Below are positions 1 through 12,951 of a DNA stretch of 64,000 nucleotides, piece by piece (position 1 is the first letter of the stretch; the number at the start of each line of letters is the position of its first letter). This DNA comes from Paraspadella gotoi. Its lineage: Eukaryota; Chaetognatha. The notes beneath the pieces were generated by a model. The model had not been told where the DNA came from. It ran no database searches and saw only the letters and a program-made list of their open reading frames with translations. The stretch covers positions 25,317,731-25,381,730 of the forward strand of contig CM119266.1 in NCBI GenBank assembly GCA_051294375.1, in the 5' to 3' direction. The translations under genes and the position numbers were made by a program.

Positions 1-3000
1 TAACTGGACGCAATGATCTTGATGAAGAAACGAGAAGAACAAGAGAGGAGGAAAAATAAAGGGAAACGGCATAAAAACGAAAGGATAAAACCCAAAAGAT
101 AAAAAAGGAAAGCGGATTAAAAAAGGAGGTATTGGAATAGAAGATCAAATGAGTCACTCAAATATTTAGACAAACAGTTAAAACGCATCGTCTCTCTGCT
201 ACGCTCTTCTGCTACGATTAGCCTCGTTTTGCATATTGTCTCGAACGATCTCTTAATCCCGTCGTCGACATTCAACATATTCGTCGTATTCGTGTCATCT
301 GCCATCGAAGAAATCAGAATAAAACGTGGTCTTATTTGTTATAAAACAAAAGCACAAAACGCTCGATGGTTTTTTTTTCTTTTATTTTTATTTGTGCGCG
401 AATCTTACTCACAACAAACCTGACGATTCCACGTCATAGAAATTTCGAGGCGCGGTGTTCTTGTGTTGTTGTTTTTTGTTCTTTGTCAGCCGTTTGAACA
501 AGCCGTAAATGGACGACCAGTTTGCCTTTTGACTCCACCAGTACTCATTTCGTTTCTCTTCCTTTCTTTCGCTCTCTTTTCGTTCTCCTCCTTTTCGCTC
601 ACTTTCTATGTTGAATTTTTAGAATTTCTTCTACTTTATCGCGAATTTCTCGTTTACAATTTTAAAAAGTTGTCGTTTAATTCAAAAGAACGAAACTCTC
701 GAAATGGGAAGGCTTAATCTGTCCCGGAGTCCAGAAGAAGCAAAGACACCCACAAAACTACGAAAACGAACACCTAGACTGAATATATGATACGATCACC
801 GTCTCTACGCCTACAAGGAGCACTCTAGAATAAACAGATAATAAAGACTACTATAATTGCAACAAAAACGCAGCCCAATAATCAATCATCAGAGAATTGT
901 CCGGTTCATCAGATCTATCATTCAGTATCAGATTCCTCCATGATGGATCTACTACCGATAACTACATTTCGATTTGCCACATCGTACGCAGCTCTCATAC
1001 CGCTGCTATATCAATTCGAATATAAAGTCTATATCATATCTCAGACGAGGTGCAAAACAAAATAATAAATCTTGCAATGTCTCAAGAAAATAGATTTAAG
1101 AGAGATAAAGAAAAACTTCTGAGAGACATCTCGGCATATACCGCGACAACCTATGATCCAGTCCCGCGGCTGGGAGAGAAATTTGAACGGTAGAGCAACC
1201 GAATTCCGTCCAAATGTACCTCTTCCAGTAGTTGTGTAATAACAATACAACAGGGATAGCATATCGGTTTACGTGTAAAGCTGCCAAACTGAGGTATTAG
1301 AAGCGTTCGTCGTACGGTAAGAGCCTGGAAGAAGTGACAACAGCGCGTTTCGAGGCCCCCGCTATCTGATACACAGAAAACTCTTCCTGCGGAGATCGTG
1401 TCCGACGTCCAAACCTATACCGTATGACTATATTGAGCCTTATCCTTACAGGTTAGAGCAAGTGATGTTATCTTCACCGCTAATAGTGTACTTCGCTATG
1501 ATTTCCGGTGGAGTGCTTGACGTAAATAACTCATTGGAGCGTCTGTTCTTAGGGCGCCAGAATGATGCTAGGAGATCAGTTACGTGTGCCGGTAATCTAC
1601 AGTAAGTGAACGACAATGGAATTCGAAGACACCGAAAGTCAGGATATCATACAGAATACTCGGCATCACGATGAGCGAAGTCCGAACCCACCGACCGACC
1701 GAAAATACAAATGATAGGCCATGCATGTCGAGACCAATCCAGAACTGGAAGAGAATCACTCTATACTCGGTGTCACTCACTCATCTCGGTCTCATTCGAG
1801 CGCCAATGCGTTCCGCTAACAATAACGCTCCGACAAAGTCGAACATTCGACGACGATACAGAGCTCAGCGGCCACGTCCTCGAAATCCTGCTTCCGGATA
1901 ATCAGATGCTACCTCACGGATCTTCCCCCGCCACCCCGTTTCGACTCAGTCCCGGCAAACACATCAATCGTTTCGGCGGTCAGCGATATCCAAACCAGCG
2001 CATGTCCGGAAACATATGTACAGCGTTCCCGATTCTCCTCTCTCTCATCAATCTCTGATTTCTCGTTTCCTCCGCAGACCGACAACCACACGATCATAGC
2101 TACTCTCTGGCCTATGTGAGAAGACTTTCGAGATAAACACACAAACACCAACTGACACTGGCACTCCTGGATAGTTCCATATCTCGGTGTTTGCGCCTGC
2201 CATTGCTGCTCCTTTGTTGTTATATCTTAATCCCTCTGTACTTTGACCATGTTGGTACAACCCAATATATACAAAATTATACTCCCATCACTTATCTCGT
2301 AAATAAGACTCTCTCTTGCCCCTGACTTTGGACAGGCATTTGGTCTTGCAGTTCAGGAGTCCTCCATTTCACCTCTTTACAAGATAAATAGACACCTTAC
2401 ATGACCTGGTGCGACGGCTTATCCTGCAAGGCTTTCAATCAAAGCGCACATCTCATCACTTTCAAGGTCCTCGTTTTATTCTCTCGAGCCTCCCGCAGCG
2501 AGTAAGCCCTCGCGCTGTCACTACGACTCCCCATATCAATGACAGTGGAACAATCACTCCCTAGCAGCGTTCAAGAGTGAATCGTTCTCAAGTATTCTAA
2601 TTGAAAAATGACCCACTCCCTAAGAGTTGACTTAGATCCGTATGGGACCATCAACATACTGACGTACTTGTACTCGCGCACTTTAGCAACTACAAAATAT
2701 CAACTGGTATGTACTGAGTATGTTTAATTTGACGAATTGTGTCACAACAAATACGCGTAAATGACAGACTTATCCATTCGTCACAGGCTGCTAATAAAGA
2801 TAAGACTATTACGTACTGCCTCATCTCTGACTTTGGATAGCAACGGCATTTTGTTGGATCTACATTAAGCGCCTCCGAGTCACACTTGATACACAGTGAC
2901 ATGACCACTAGGCAACGAATGGAGTCCACTGCGGTCATGAATATCTATAATCGACCACCGGGCTTCTGCATGGAGTGCAGATGCAATCTACGTTCCTACT

Positions 3001-5290
3001 CTACTTCCGAATAAGATTTTATATCAGACATGGACAATTTCTTTCATAAACATACACAGCGGTCCGGCACAGGATAGGTCCATGCTTAGATTCTGAAGTT
3101 GTTTCGTCGTCTGTGTTCTAACAACCATGCGACATACTAGATAGCAGCAGGTTATTAAGCGTTTGGTACAAACGCTATAGCAGGCACGGGCCAACGACGG
3201 AGACGACATACGTGACGACTAGCACAATACTGACAGTCGCTGCCGCGGCGAACGTCTGAACTCGCTGGACTGCAGCTCCGTCAACACCTAAAGAAACTGC
3301 AAGGACTGTTACTCGAGATAATTTCGTTTCTTCGATCAAATGAGGCACGCCAACAACTCGTCTCGGATGTCAATGGTGTCGGATGCCGGACAACGGACGC
3401 AACATCGCGCTTGCCCTCGTGAATATTCTCTTTATACTGAGCTTGCAAAATCTTGTATCTGTACTTGATGAGGCGTCCTTTTGTTTCGTATGTGTCTGTT
3501 GTTACCGAGTCGTCTATATGTTTTGATGCGCTGGGAGTTTTTTTTCCTCCGCTCGAGATATCCAAACTTGTTGCCAAGCAACTTAATCCCGAAATGCCAG
3601 ACACATTGAAAATGTAAAACACGTCAACGAAAGGCGTCCTAGCACGGTTCGACAGATGGATAAATGAACAATGAAACTTGATTCTGAACTTGTCGTCAGC
3701 ACTCGATCATTATTATTCGGGTGAGCGACATATTAAACTTATTCCATAATAAAATCTTTTCTCGCGTCCTTCTTTTCTATTTCTCATAAGACGATTCGGC
3801 TTGACGCTAGGCACGATGTTGAATATTGACGATTACAGATAAACTGACCGAAGCACCATAACATAGCACGGATCTGAATGCTTGTTATCGATTATGGTTA
3901 TATTGTAATGCTGCTTACACTCCAGGGCAGTATTGACGCGTGGGAGTAGATATATCGAAAGGATTTAACTCAAGCACAGTCAGAAAGAACAATAACACAA
4001 CGTCTATGACTAATGCCTCACAAATAGCAGACAATTGTGATTGAGCTTCATTTCAAATGGTAGCCTTTACCGGTGACTGCGCGGATTATAAGCGGAATGA
4101 TTTTAAAGTGTCATGCTATGATTGAGAACATAACAGTAACAAATACTTAAATTCTGACTGATCCGTTTCGATACGTAATGTAGTGTATGATGTACGTGGA
4201 GATTAAAGCAGACAAGAGCAGATAAGGTAGTCTGAGACAACAGATCAAACTAGTTTTGTTTTGTGAAGAAAATAGTCCATCCTTGTACAACCTGATCGAC
4301 GTAAAAAATTGATCTCGACTCGACGAAAGATGTATTGCGCGCTTCAAATAACCTGAGTGAAGTAACACAACAAGTAACAAGTTAAAACAGACTCAGTTCC
4401 GCGTGACACCATGCTCCACATTTAACACATTGCGGCAAGTTAAAACTATTCATTTAGCTGGAAGCGGAACAGGCACAACGACGAACGACGACTGACATTC
4501 AAGACTCTCGGTATGTCAAGGACACATGTGCTAGCGGAAGTGTTAACTGTATTCTATCGTTGCTGGGAAGAGACCTCGTGAAGAACTGTATCTTTTCTAT
4601 GGTAAACCAACTATTATCTTCTGATCTAGACTTATTTCACTCGCTAGATTTACAAGGTGATAGTACTGGAAGATAAAGGATTCGGGAAGAAATATCACGA
4701 ACATAAGGAAAATGGAAGCGTGAACTGCATATGTTGTTCTTCCTCGTTCCCTTGTCCCTTACTTGTCTTCGTTCTACTAGTATCTTTTATTACACTTCTG
4801 GGGCGGACCGGCACATGTTCATCTTGTCGTCACCCCTCGGAACAGCATTAACCTTACGTCACGAATAACGACTTACAACCCTCTTTGTGTTCTTAGCATC
4901 GCCCTAGATCTAAATCAGAGATCTAGATAGAGTAGCAGACGACTGCGTAGTCCAGCAGACCGAAGTACTGCCGTCGCTGATGAACAGTCGATTCACTGCG
5001 CACTAGGGATGAGACAGGACGAGATCGATCGGGATAGAGAGATGAGACAGTAACGGAGAGAGAGATACACGGCCAGTTGAGAAGATGACGATGAGAGAAC
5101 GACGACCGGAGGAGTCAGACGGGACTGGAATGAGAGAGAGAGAGACGAGAAGAGAGAGCACGATATCCCGCCAAGTACTGAGATACTGCGGCGAGACAGA
5201 GAGATATATGAGTGAGATCGCATCTGTACAGCCTGTGATCGGAGGTGGACATGGAGAGATAACATACGCATCGGCCACCCAACACTCTGC
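1..5290 (-). repeat. Low-accuracy inverted copy of about 5400-8510
   Basis: Read on the minus strand, this block follows the downstream sequence in order, with very many small insertions and substitutions. Clear anchors are 30-420 against 8190-8480, 530-780 against 7830-8000, 1600-2060 against 6930-7240, 3520-3620 against 6370-6450, 4078-4330 against 5960-6130, and 4475-4800 against 5620-5820. About 2.9 kb of source corresponds to about 4.8 kb here, so insertions dominate. The block has no long microsatellites of its own, although the source has them. This matches an uncorrected long-read fold-back better than an old duplication. The last few hundred bases (about 4990-5280) turn GA-rich, suggesting the hinge lies there. 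I see no gene. Confidence 0.8.
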
Positions 5291-5527
5291 TTGCTTTCTT
5301 AAACCCCCAAGCATCTTTTAGTGTGCTCTATCATAAAAATAGCATCGACTGGTACTGGGCAGCTGGAATAGCTCCGAGCATATGATGATGACCTGTACAT
5401 GCTCGTCGTCCTGCAGATGGCATCGTTGAGAGCCAAAAAAAAGCTTAAGTGCCCTCCGCCTGAGTCGTGCGGCCGCATTTCTTTGCCAGAAGATTTGGTT
5501 TTAAACGCGGAACGCAGGGAGAGAGAG

Positions 5528-5558
<31 letters not shown>

Positions 5559-7355
5559 AGAGAGAAAGGCGAGAGGAAGAGAGAGAGAGAGAGAAGAGAG
5601 AGAGGCCGCTTCCCGCCCCAAATAAAAAAAGAAAGAAAAGAAGGAGAGAAAACAATGAGTCGCTTCCTTTTCCTATTTTATTTCTTCCCATTTTCTTCCC
5701 CCATCTTCACCTTTAAACGCGAGAGTTAGTGAAGAAAGTTTTCCCTAAAAAGATCAGTTCTCGGGTCGTTTCCCCGCAACGACTAATCCATTAAACTTCC
5801 GCGCCTTGCTCCGTTTATTCGTCGTCGTCGTCGTCGTCTGTGCCTTTTCCCTTGCAAAATATATTAATATCCAATTTAATGTGGAAGGTCAGCGGAATGA
5901 GTTTTTAATTTTTTTTTTATTCTAGTATTTGACGAATTACATTCGCGTCGAGATATTTTTTAGTCGATCAGGTTTAAGGATTTATTTAAAAAAAAATAGT
6001 TTTTTTTCTCAACTACCTCTGCTTTCTGCTTTATCTCCACGACACATCTTACGTTAAACGTATCATGAATTTAAATTTTTATTTATGTCAACAATCATAC
6101 TTAAAATCATTCCGTTTATAATCCGCGATAGTAAATACCAATCCAAAAAATTTTCATTGGCTTATCAAACGTTTTTTTTTTTCTGATGTGTTGATTTTCC
6201 TTTTCGTACTCGGCGCCTGTGAAGCTTAAAATAAACAAACGAAACAAATAATCGTTTATTGTGTATTTAATTCATTCACTTCTATAGAATTCTTTGAGAA
6301 AAAAAACGATTTATAAAAATTAATATTCAAAAAAAAATTGACAAAAATTTTTTTTTCTCTTCGACTCTACCCTTTTGCTTTTCAATTTTCAATTGCGGCA
6401 TCATTGTTTGGCAACAAGAAAAAAACTCCCAGCGCATCAAAACAAACATCGACAACAACAACAACAACAAAAACCCTCAAAATCAATAAAATTCAACAGT
6501 AAAAAAAAAAATTCGGGAAATTCTCTTCCATCGAAACAACACGAAAAAAAAAATCCCGTTAAAATCCTTCAGTTTTTAGTTGCGCCGCGAGTACTCGCGG
6601 AGCTGTCAGTCTGTCGGTCCGTATGTCTGTCCGTCGGTCCGTCCTACTTACGTTGAAAACGCTTATAACTTGCCTATAGTTCATTTGTTAAAACAGGAAA
6701 AAACCTCAAATCTAAGCGACTACTTGCGCCGCCTTTTGTTTTTAAAGAAATCTTATAAACTATTAGGAATAAAAGACGTGATTCCCATGCAGAGCGTGTC
6801 GTATATACAAGGGATAAGAAAACAAAAAGAAAAGTAATGCGGCGCAACACCTTGGAACTACCGTTCCTTGGTTTTTTTTTTCAATTTCTCTGGCAGGATT
6901 TGGGTTTGGCGGGAAAAAGAGAGAGAGAGAGAGAGAATCGCGAACCATTTATTCCGAATCGCTGTTTGTATTTCCCCCGAACGAATTGATTGTTTTGCCG
7001 AACGAGTCGACGGGTCGGGGAGAATCGAGGGAGGTCGGAAAGCCGGGTTGTGGGCGTGGCCCTTGTCGTCGTCGTCGGATTGATTGTTCGGCGTTATGTT
7101 GCGACGGCGGCGAATGAGACGAAAAGGAGTGACATCTCCCGTTGGATGTCGACGGCCTCTTTTTTTCGTCGTCGTCGTCGACGTTTCGCTCATCCCGTTT
7201 TTAGAAACGATTTCGTTTCGATTCCATTTCGTTCCTACGTAATACCACTTCCCTACTCCAATTTTTTCACCCGAAATCATCGGATACATTCGTGAGAAAT
7301 CAAGCTACCAAGATAATCCATTATATTGGTATTGAGTCGACACTGAATTTTTTTT
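5291..7355. other. Non-coding sequence, cleaner source of the inverted copy
   Basis: This stretch has a GA tract (5517-5604), a GTC triplet run near 5820, AT-rich sequence with long A and T runs (5840-6370), a CAA run near 6450-6475, and a degenerate octamer-like repeat of TCTGTCGG/TCCGTCGG type at about 6605-6650. The region 6930-7290 is richer in CpG and has GTC triplets. Open frames of up to 143 codons exist on both strands but overlap each other and are biased by these repeats. I recognise no gene. Confidence 0.5.
5517..5604. repeat. (GA)n microsatellite
   Basis: Interrupted GA dinucleotide run. It generates the spurious Arg/Glu-rich frame on the plus strand and the Ser/Leu-rich frame on the minus strand. 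Confidence 0.9.
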
Positions 7356-7428
7356 CAGGAACGGGGCTCGAACCTTTGACTTTTACCGCCTACCGAACGA
7401 CGCTCTAACCTCTTTGGCAGCCCGAACC
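7356..7428 (-). tRNA. tRNA-like sequence, probable tRNA pseudogene or SINE head
   Basis: On the minus strand a B box GGTTCGAGCCC lies at 7364-7374 and an A-box-like word TGCCAAAGAGGTTAGAG at 7403-7419. They start about 45 bases apart, the normal spacing within a tRNA gene. The ends can form an acceptor-like stem (TTCGGG with CCTGAA, one G-U pair). A five-pair anticodon-like stem is possible only with several G-U pairs, and position 33 would be C rather than T. The T stem is only partly paired. These faults argue against a working tRNA. A tRNA-derived SINE head or a pseudogene fits better, and I cannot name an amino acid. Confidence 0.4.
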
Positions 7429-7500
7429 ATCTTCCCCTTTTTATACAAACTACGGAGAGTATTTGCGGATTCGGTTTGTCTCCGTCAAATTCTCCCCCCC

Positions 7501-7601
7501 CGAGAGAGGGGAGGAAGAGAAGAGATATGAGCGGACGAGAAGAGCGAGAACGAGAGGAAGAGTAGAGAAGGAGAGAGGAGGAACGAGAGAGAGGAGGAGA
7601 G
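7501..7601. repeat. 101-bp purine-rich block with exact inverted copy
   Basis: This block runs up to the edge of the N gap. Its exact reverse complement occurs at 16376-16476. The ORFs crossing it are low complexity and not credible genes. Confidence 0.85.
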
Positions 7602-7626
7602 NNNNNNNNNNNNNNNNNNNNNNNNN
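7602..7626. other. Assembly gap, 25 N
   Basis: Exactly 25 unknown bases. The left edge coincides with the end of a 101-bp block that is found inverted near 16.4 kb, so the gap marks a contig junction and its length is probably nominal. Confidence 0.95.
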
Positions 7627-8508
7627 CCCTGAATTGTTTTCGGTTATGGAGTCTCGAGTTTTTTCTTTCTCTCTTATTTTTTTGAACATTGAAGGATTTC
7701 TTATTTTGTTTTCTCGTCTGATTGATTGATTAATGATGAATTGATTGATTTGATTTATCGATGATTTTTCGATTGATTGATTATTTGTTTTTGCAATATA
7801 TCTTTTCTCTGTTACCACCTTAGGTACACGTATTTCATTTTCATTATGTCTTTTAGTTTGTGGTGTGTCTCTCTTTCTGGACTCCGGACAATTACCTTCC
7901 CATTTCGAGTTCGTTCTTTTGAATTAACGACAATTTTAAAATTTTAACGAGAAATTCGATAAATAAGAAATTCTAAAAATTCAAAATAGAAAAGTGAGAA
8001 AAGAGAACAAAAGAGCGAAATGAAAGGAAAGAGAAACGATGAGACGAGTCAAAGGCAAAATGTCGTCCATGCTTTTCAAAACGGCGACAAAACAAAAAAA
8101 CAAAACTCAACAAACCCGCTCGAATTTTATGACGTGGATCGTCATTTTGTGATAAGATTGTCGCGCACAAAAAAAAAAAGAAAAAAAAACCATCCGACGG
8201 TTTGTCTTTTGTTTACAAAATAGACCTTTTTCTGATTTTTCGACGGGCAGATGACAGAACGTGACGAATTGTGTGAATTCGACGACGGGATTAAAAATCG
8301 GTGCGAGACAATTCAAAACGAGTGTAATATGCAGAGAGAAGCGAGAGAGAGAGAGTTACTTTACTTATTTTCTTAATATTTCCTTTTCTTCTATCCAATA
8401 CTTTTTTATACCTTATCCTTTTTCCTTTGTTTCTCCATTTGTTTTATCCTGTCCTTTATTTTCTCCTCTTCTTTTTCTGTACTCTTCTCTCATCTCTCTC
8501 TATCTTTT

Positions 8509-8545
<37 letters not shown>

Positions 8546-9800
8546 AGATGCCAGAAAATGAAAAGAAAGAAAGAAAGAAAGAGAGAAAGAAAGAAAGAAA
8601 GAAAGGAAGGAAGGAAATCCTGGTGGTATTTGGGCGTTTCCAAGGGGGGACCATCTTAAGAGAAGGAAATGCTGCGGAAAGAATAAGTTTCTTCCGAAAG
8701 CGTTTGACTCGGTTCCTGCGCAGGCGATATTCTTCCTCGTTAAAAACCCGGAACACATTTTGCCAACTCGTTACTGTGTAGAAACTAGATTCATATCCGA
8801 CGCTGATTCTGAAAAGAAAATTTAAAACTCGTTTGTGAACCCGTTTTTAAAATCTAATTTAAAATAAAATCAGATTGCTAAGTCTAAGAGGGTTTTTTTA
8901 ATGTTATTACAATATTTTTTTTTTCGACGCTCTTTCTTAAAACATTTTCTTCCAACGGTTATTGATTCCATTTTTAAGTCTTTTTAAAACCTTTTCCTGG
9001 TTATATAATATATATACATCCTTTTATGCTTTCACTGGAGTCTGTTTTTGTACTAATTTTAACTTGGCTGGTTTTGACTATGTTTTCGGACGAAAGCCTT
9101 TTTTAAAAAGAAGTTAAGTTTCAAAAAGCTGTGACGACGCAAAGTAAGTTTTTCCTTCCAATCTCCCTCTTTTTCTATCTCTCTCTCTTAGTCCCTATCT
9201 TGCTTTTATTCATGGAAATATATTAAAAAAATTAAGTATGTCTATCTTTAAATATTTAAACCAACGTTAAATATAAAAGGATATGTGTTCTTCTCTAATT
9301 TTAGACTCCGTTTCGAGTTCTCTTCAATTTGGTTCCATTAGTTTTGATTCCATCAAATTCGATTTCGGTTCGAGTCAATGCGTTGAGTTCACATCAGTGA
9401 GGCGACCTTTAACTGAAGCTGGAAAAGATTAGACGAACGATTAGAGATTCAATTTTAATAGACAATACAATTTAAAATTTAAGAATTGAAAACTTCATTG
9501 AAGTATTAGAAAGTGCAATGCCTCGACCTATCTTTCTCTCAACCATTTCTTTTTACACCCATTTCGTAATCCCCTTCCCCAATCACTCATTCGAAACACC
9601 CTCCCAGTCCCCAAGTCTCCATCCCCTGTCCCTCAACCAAAATTGCATCCCCGATGCCCATTCCCCTTCTCTCAATGGCCGGGCCCGTCCCTTATTCCCT
9701 TCTCCAATCCTGTCATTGGATTGACTCGTTCCTCAGTTTTCTTTTCTCCTGTTTCAAATCGTCAGTCATTTCCCCCAATCGTTTTTCGATTTCCCGTCCC
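7627..9800. other. Non-coding AT-rich segment, partly present inverted at 15095-16230
   Basis: The segment holds an ATTG/GATT repeat (about 7722-7785), a GA run (8512-8541), a GAAA run (about 8559-8616) and AT-rich sequence. Its part from 8.61 to 9.78 kb is repeated in inverted orientation at 15.10-16.23 kb with moderate divergence, and 7.83-8.51 kb is the source of the low-accuracy copy at the window start. All open frames are short and overlap repeats. No gene is recognised. Confidence 0.6.
8512..8616. repeat. (GA)n followed by (GAAA)n
   Basis: A pure GA run of about 30 bases is followed by a GAAA tetranucleotide run ending in GGAA units. The inverted counterpart near 16.26-16.37 kb has a shorter, altered version. 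Confidence 0.85.
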
Positions 9801-9825
9801 NNNNNNNNNNNNNNNNNNNNNNNNN
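9801..9825. other. Assembly gap, 25 N
   Basis: Exactly 25 unknown bases between segment 7627-9800 and segment 9826-10281. In the inverted copy those two segments are not joined in this order. Confidence 0.95.
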
Positions 9826-10281
9826 AAAGAGAGAGATAATAAGGATTAAGAACTTTAAACGCTTCTAAATTATTTTTTTTTCGAACTTAGTCATGATGGA
9901 TACAAAGAAATAAATTTGGAAACTATTTATTCGAGAGAAATTAGATAGAATTATGGAGAATTGAATGGTAGTGGAATATCTCAAGAAAGTGTATACTTTC
10001 TCTCAGGGAAACGAATCTTTTTCCCCCAGAAATTCTTGCAAAAGTCGGGAGCGTCGCGTTTCGCGACTTTCTCCTTCTACCTTTTTTTTCTTAGGAATTC
10101 CGATATAACTTTGTTTTTTGTTGAATTTCTCCTAGATTCTATACATTTATTCACTTTTTTTTTCTACCATGGAGTTTGACAAAATAGACTGACATGAGGA
10201 AAACGTTATGCAGTATCGACTTCGTAGTATTTCTTCTTTTATTTTCTTTTCTTTTTTTCTTTTTTCTTTTTTTCTTTTTTC
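9826..10281. other. Non-coding segment with inverted copy at 16477-16895
   Basis: AT-rich sequence ending in a long T/C tract (10220-10340). An inverted, slightly diverged copy is visible at 16477-16895, for example the shared GC-rich core at about 10040-10070 and 16680-16710. No gene is seen. Confidence 0.6.
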
Positions 10282-12424
10282 TTTTTCCTTTTCTTCTTTT
10301 CTTTCTAACTATTTTTTCTTTCTTTCTTCTTTTTTTTTGCATTTACTTATCCCATTCATGTCTCTAAGCTCTCATCTGCCAATCTCACGCTCAGAGCGAT
10401 ACCGTCTCCTCTCTCTCCCTCTCGTCGTCCTTCCTCTCTCGTCTCCTCTTTTTTTTTCTTCTCTCTCTCTCTCGCATCTCTGCTCTCTCTCTCCTCTCTC
10501 TCTGGCCCGCGTTCTTTCCCTTCACCTCGGCTCCTCTTTCGTTCAAAAGCACCAAGAAGAAGAAAATCAACATTTTTTTCCCTCATCTTCAGACGCGAAC
10601 CCTTTAAGTTTTTTTCTCGTTTTAACTTTGGCGAACTGAAGACCGCGAAAAGTCCTGAGGAACATGTTGTTTTACTCTTTTTTAAATTTCTGGGGAAAAA
10701 TCGGGAAGAGTTTATGGCTCGATCCCGCCGAAAGAAAGTGGAAGGCGCGAGAGAGAGAGAGAGACAAGAGAGAGAGGAGAGGAGGGAGACGAGAGAGCAG
10801 AGAGACGACGAAATGTGGGGACGATAAATGGTGATCGCGGTGAGAAGAAGTGAGAGAGGAGAGAGAGAGTAAGAGAGAAGAGAGAGAGAGAGAGATGAGA
10901 GATGAGAGATGAGAGACGAGAGATAGAGAAGAGAGAGATAGTTAGACTAAATCGGAAGGAAAAAAGTAAGTAATGAATAAAGAGAGTCGGAAACAGAAGA
11001 AGAACCAGGTTCTTTGATCCTGTTTTAAAAGCGAAGCTTAATTGGTTGCGGGGTCAGAAAATGATGAGTTTTTCCCGGACAGACTCTGTTGATTCTCATC
11101 TCCAATTGACTAATCTCTCTATGTTCGATATTTAACATGTTAGAGAAAAAAAACACAACCACACAAAATAAGCCAAATGGTGCAGGCAGCAGAGTCATGC
11201 GAATCTAAGAAGATAGACCGCAAATTGTACGTTTTAAATAAAAAGATTAATAAATTTAGCCGCGTACGATCATCGAATTATAGCTTTTTCTTGAGCAGAA
11301 AATCAACAAGGAAAACCTAAAACAAAAGTGGCAGACTGATGACGGAATGACATACACGTAACAGGAACCTTCTTTTTGTCTCGGTTCGATTCGCCAAAGC
11401 CTTATCCGGACCATGACTTCACGAGTCGAGTCGCCCCTGTTCTTCAATTGCGTAGACTAATGACGCTCACTATAAACCCAATGAAGACGGAAAGTACCGG
11501 ATATAAGGCGGGAACGACTGCACTGCAAACGATGGAGAATAAAAATCCTAATACGCACTCCACGAATAGGAAAAGAGAACCGACAAGAAGTATTCGAAAG
11601 GAAGAAGAGGTTCTATTGATCTTCGCCGACTTTCCTTTTTATGTTCTGCTCTTTTAGGCGAAAGAGAAGAGAGAAGAAGAGAGAGAGAGAGAAAGGAGAG
11701 AGCGAACGCAGGATGACGAGAGAGAGAGCATGAGAGTAGAGAGAGAGAGAGAGAGGAAGGAGAAGCCATTGAGAGAGAGAGAGAGAGAATGAGAAGAAAG
11801 AAGAGAACGAAAGGAGAGCGGAGAATTCGCTTCGAAGCAAAGAGAAGGGACGAAGGGGCTGCGGCAATCGAAAGAATCGAGACAGGAGGAGCAGTAGAGA
11901 AAGGAGCAGAGAGAGAGAGAGAGAGAGAGAGATAGCAGAGAGAGAGAATAGACGAACGAGAGAGAGAGCAGCAGAGAAGTAAGGAAGAGACCCCGAAACG
12001 TACATTCAGAGTTTCCGCCGAACCCCAAAGAAGTTGCTCACTTTCCCGCCGGCAAAGAATTGTCGATTGCCGCTACTGGGGGAAGCGGCGATAGATGAGG
12101 GGCGGGCTGATGAGTGGACGAACATACGAGTGGGTAGAGGGGAGTAAGAGGTGTGGAGGGTGTTGAAGCGGGCGAGTGATGTGCAACCTTCCGGGCGTTT
12201 GGTCGGATCAGCCTCAACACAAAGTTGTTATGGTCGTCCAAGACTGAATGCGAATTTGTGGAGATGAAATTGAGAGAGAGAAAGAAGAAAGAGAGAAAGT
12301 CAGTGAGAGAGAGTCAGAGAAAGAGAGAGAGAGAAGAGAGAAGAGCAGAGAGACGAGAGAGAGAGAGAGAGAGAGAAATGGATACTCTGGGAGTGGAAAA
12401 TCGAAAAAAGACTTGGGAACATAC
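10282..12424 (+). repeat. Direct 2143-bp duplication, copy 1
   Basis: The block recurs at a constant offset of 2670 bases at 12952-15094, and the translated frames I compared are identical. It is built of CT tracts (10395-10505), GA tracts (10745-10935, 11650-11800, 11905-11975, 12265-12380) and about 700 bases of ordinary sequence (10980-11650) in which I recognise no gene. The many Ser/Leu-rich and Arg/Glu-rich frames are microsatellite translations. Exact identity across simple repeats, with a gap at the start of copy 2, suggests the same sequence was placed twice by the assembler. Confidence 0.9.
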
Positions 12425-12926
12425 TTTCTCTCCCCTAAAAGAAAGAAATAAAAAGGAAATCGGCGAAGATTCGATGAAACCTTTCTTCTTCCTTAATCTT
12501 TCTGTCGGTTCTCTTTTCTTATTCGTGATCGCGTAGATTTTATCTCCATCGTCGTCGTCGTCGCTTTATCGTCTTCCGTCTCTAATCGGGTTATATGAGC
12601 GTCATTTATGGGTCGCTTGAGGGCGCTCGACTCGGGTGGTCCGGAGCTTTGGCAATCGACCGAAATAAAGAAGGTTCCTTTATTGTCACTTTCCGTCATC
12701 ATCTGCCACTTTTAGTTTTTGTTTTTTGTTTTTTTGCTCAAAACTTATTCATTCCTAGCGTAAATTTATAATTTTTGAAAAATAAATTTGCTATTTTAAG
12801 ATTGCGCCTGCCATTTTTGTGCTTTTTTGTGCTTTTTTTTTCTATTAAAAAAATAGAGATTCATTGGAATGAGAATCAAAGTTGTTCGAAAACTCAATCA
12901 TTTTTCTGACGCACAATTAAGCTTTT
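12425..12926. other. Single-copy spacer between the two 2143-bp copies
   Basis: About 500 bases not found again in the window. It has a short GTC triplet run (about 12548-12566), a CpG-containing middle and an AT-rich end that stops at the N gap. The only frame is 69 codons on the minus strand and is not recognised. Confidence 0.5.
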
Positions 12927-12951
12927 NNNNNNNNNNNNNNNNNNNNNNNNN
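12927..12951. other. Assembly gap, 25 N
   Basis: Exactly 25 unknown bases directly before the first base of the second 2143-bp copy. Confidence 0.95.

Noticed and set aside
1671-2151. Overlapping 76-115 codon frames near the window start
   Set aside because: They lie in the insertion-rich inverted copy of 6.9-7.2 kb. The cleaner source does not keep these frames.
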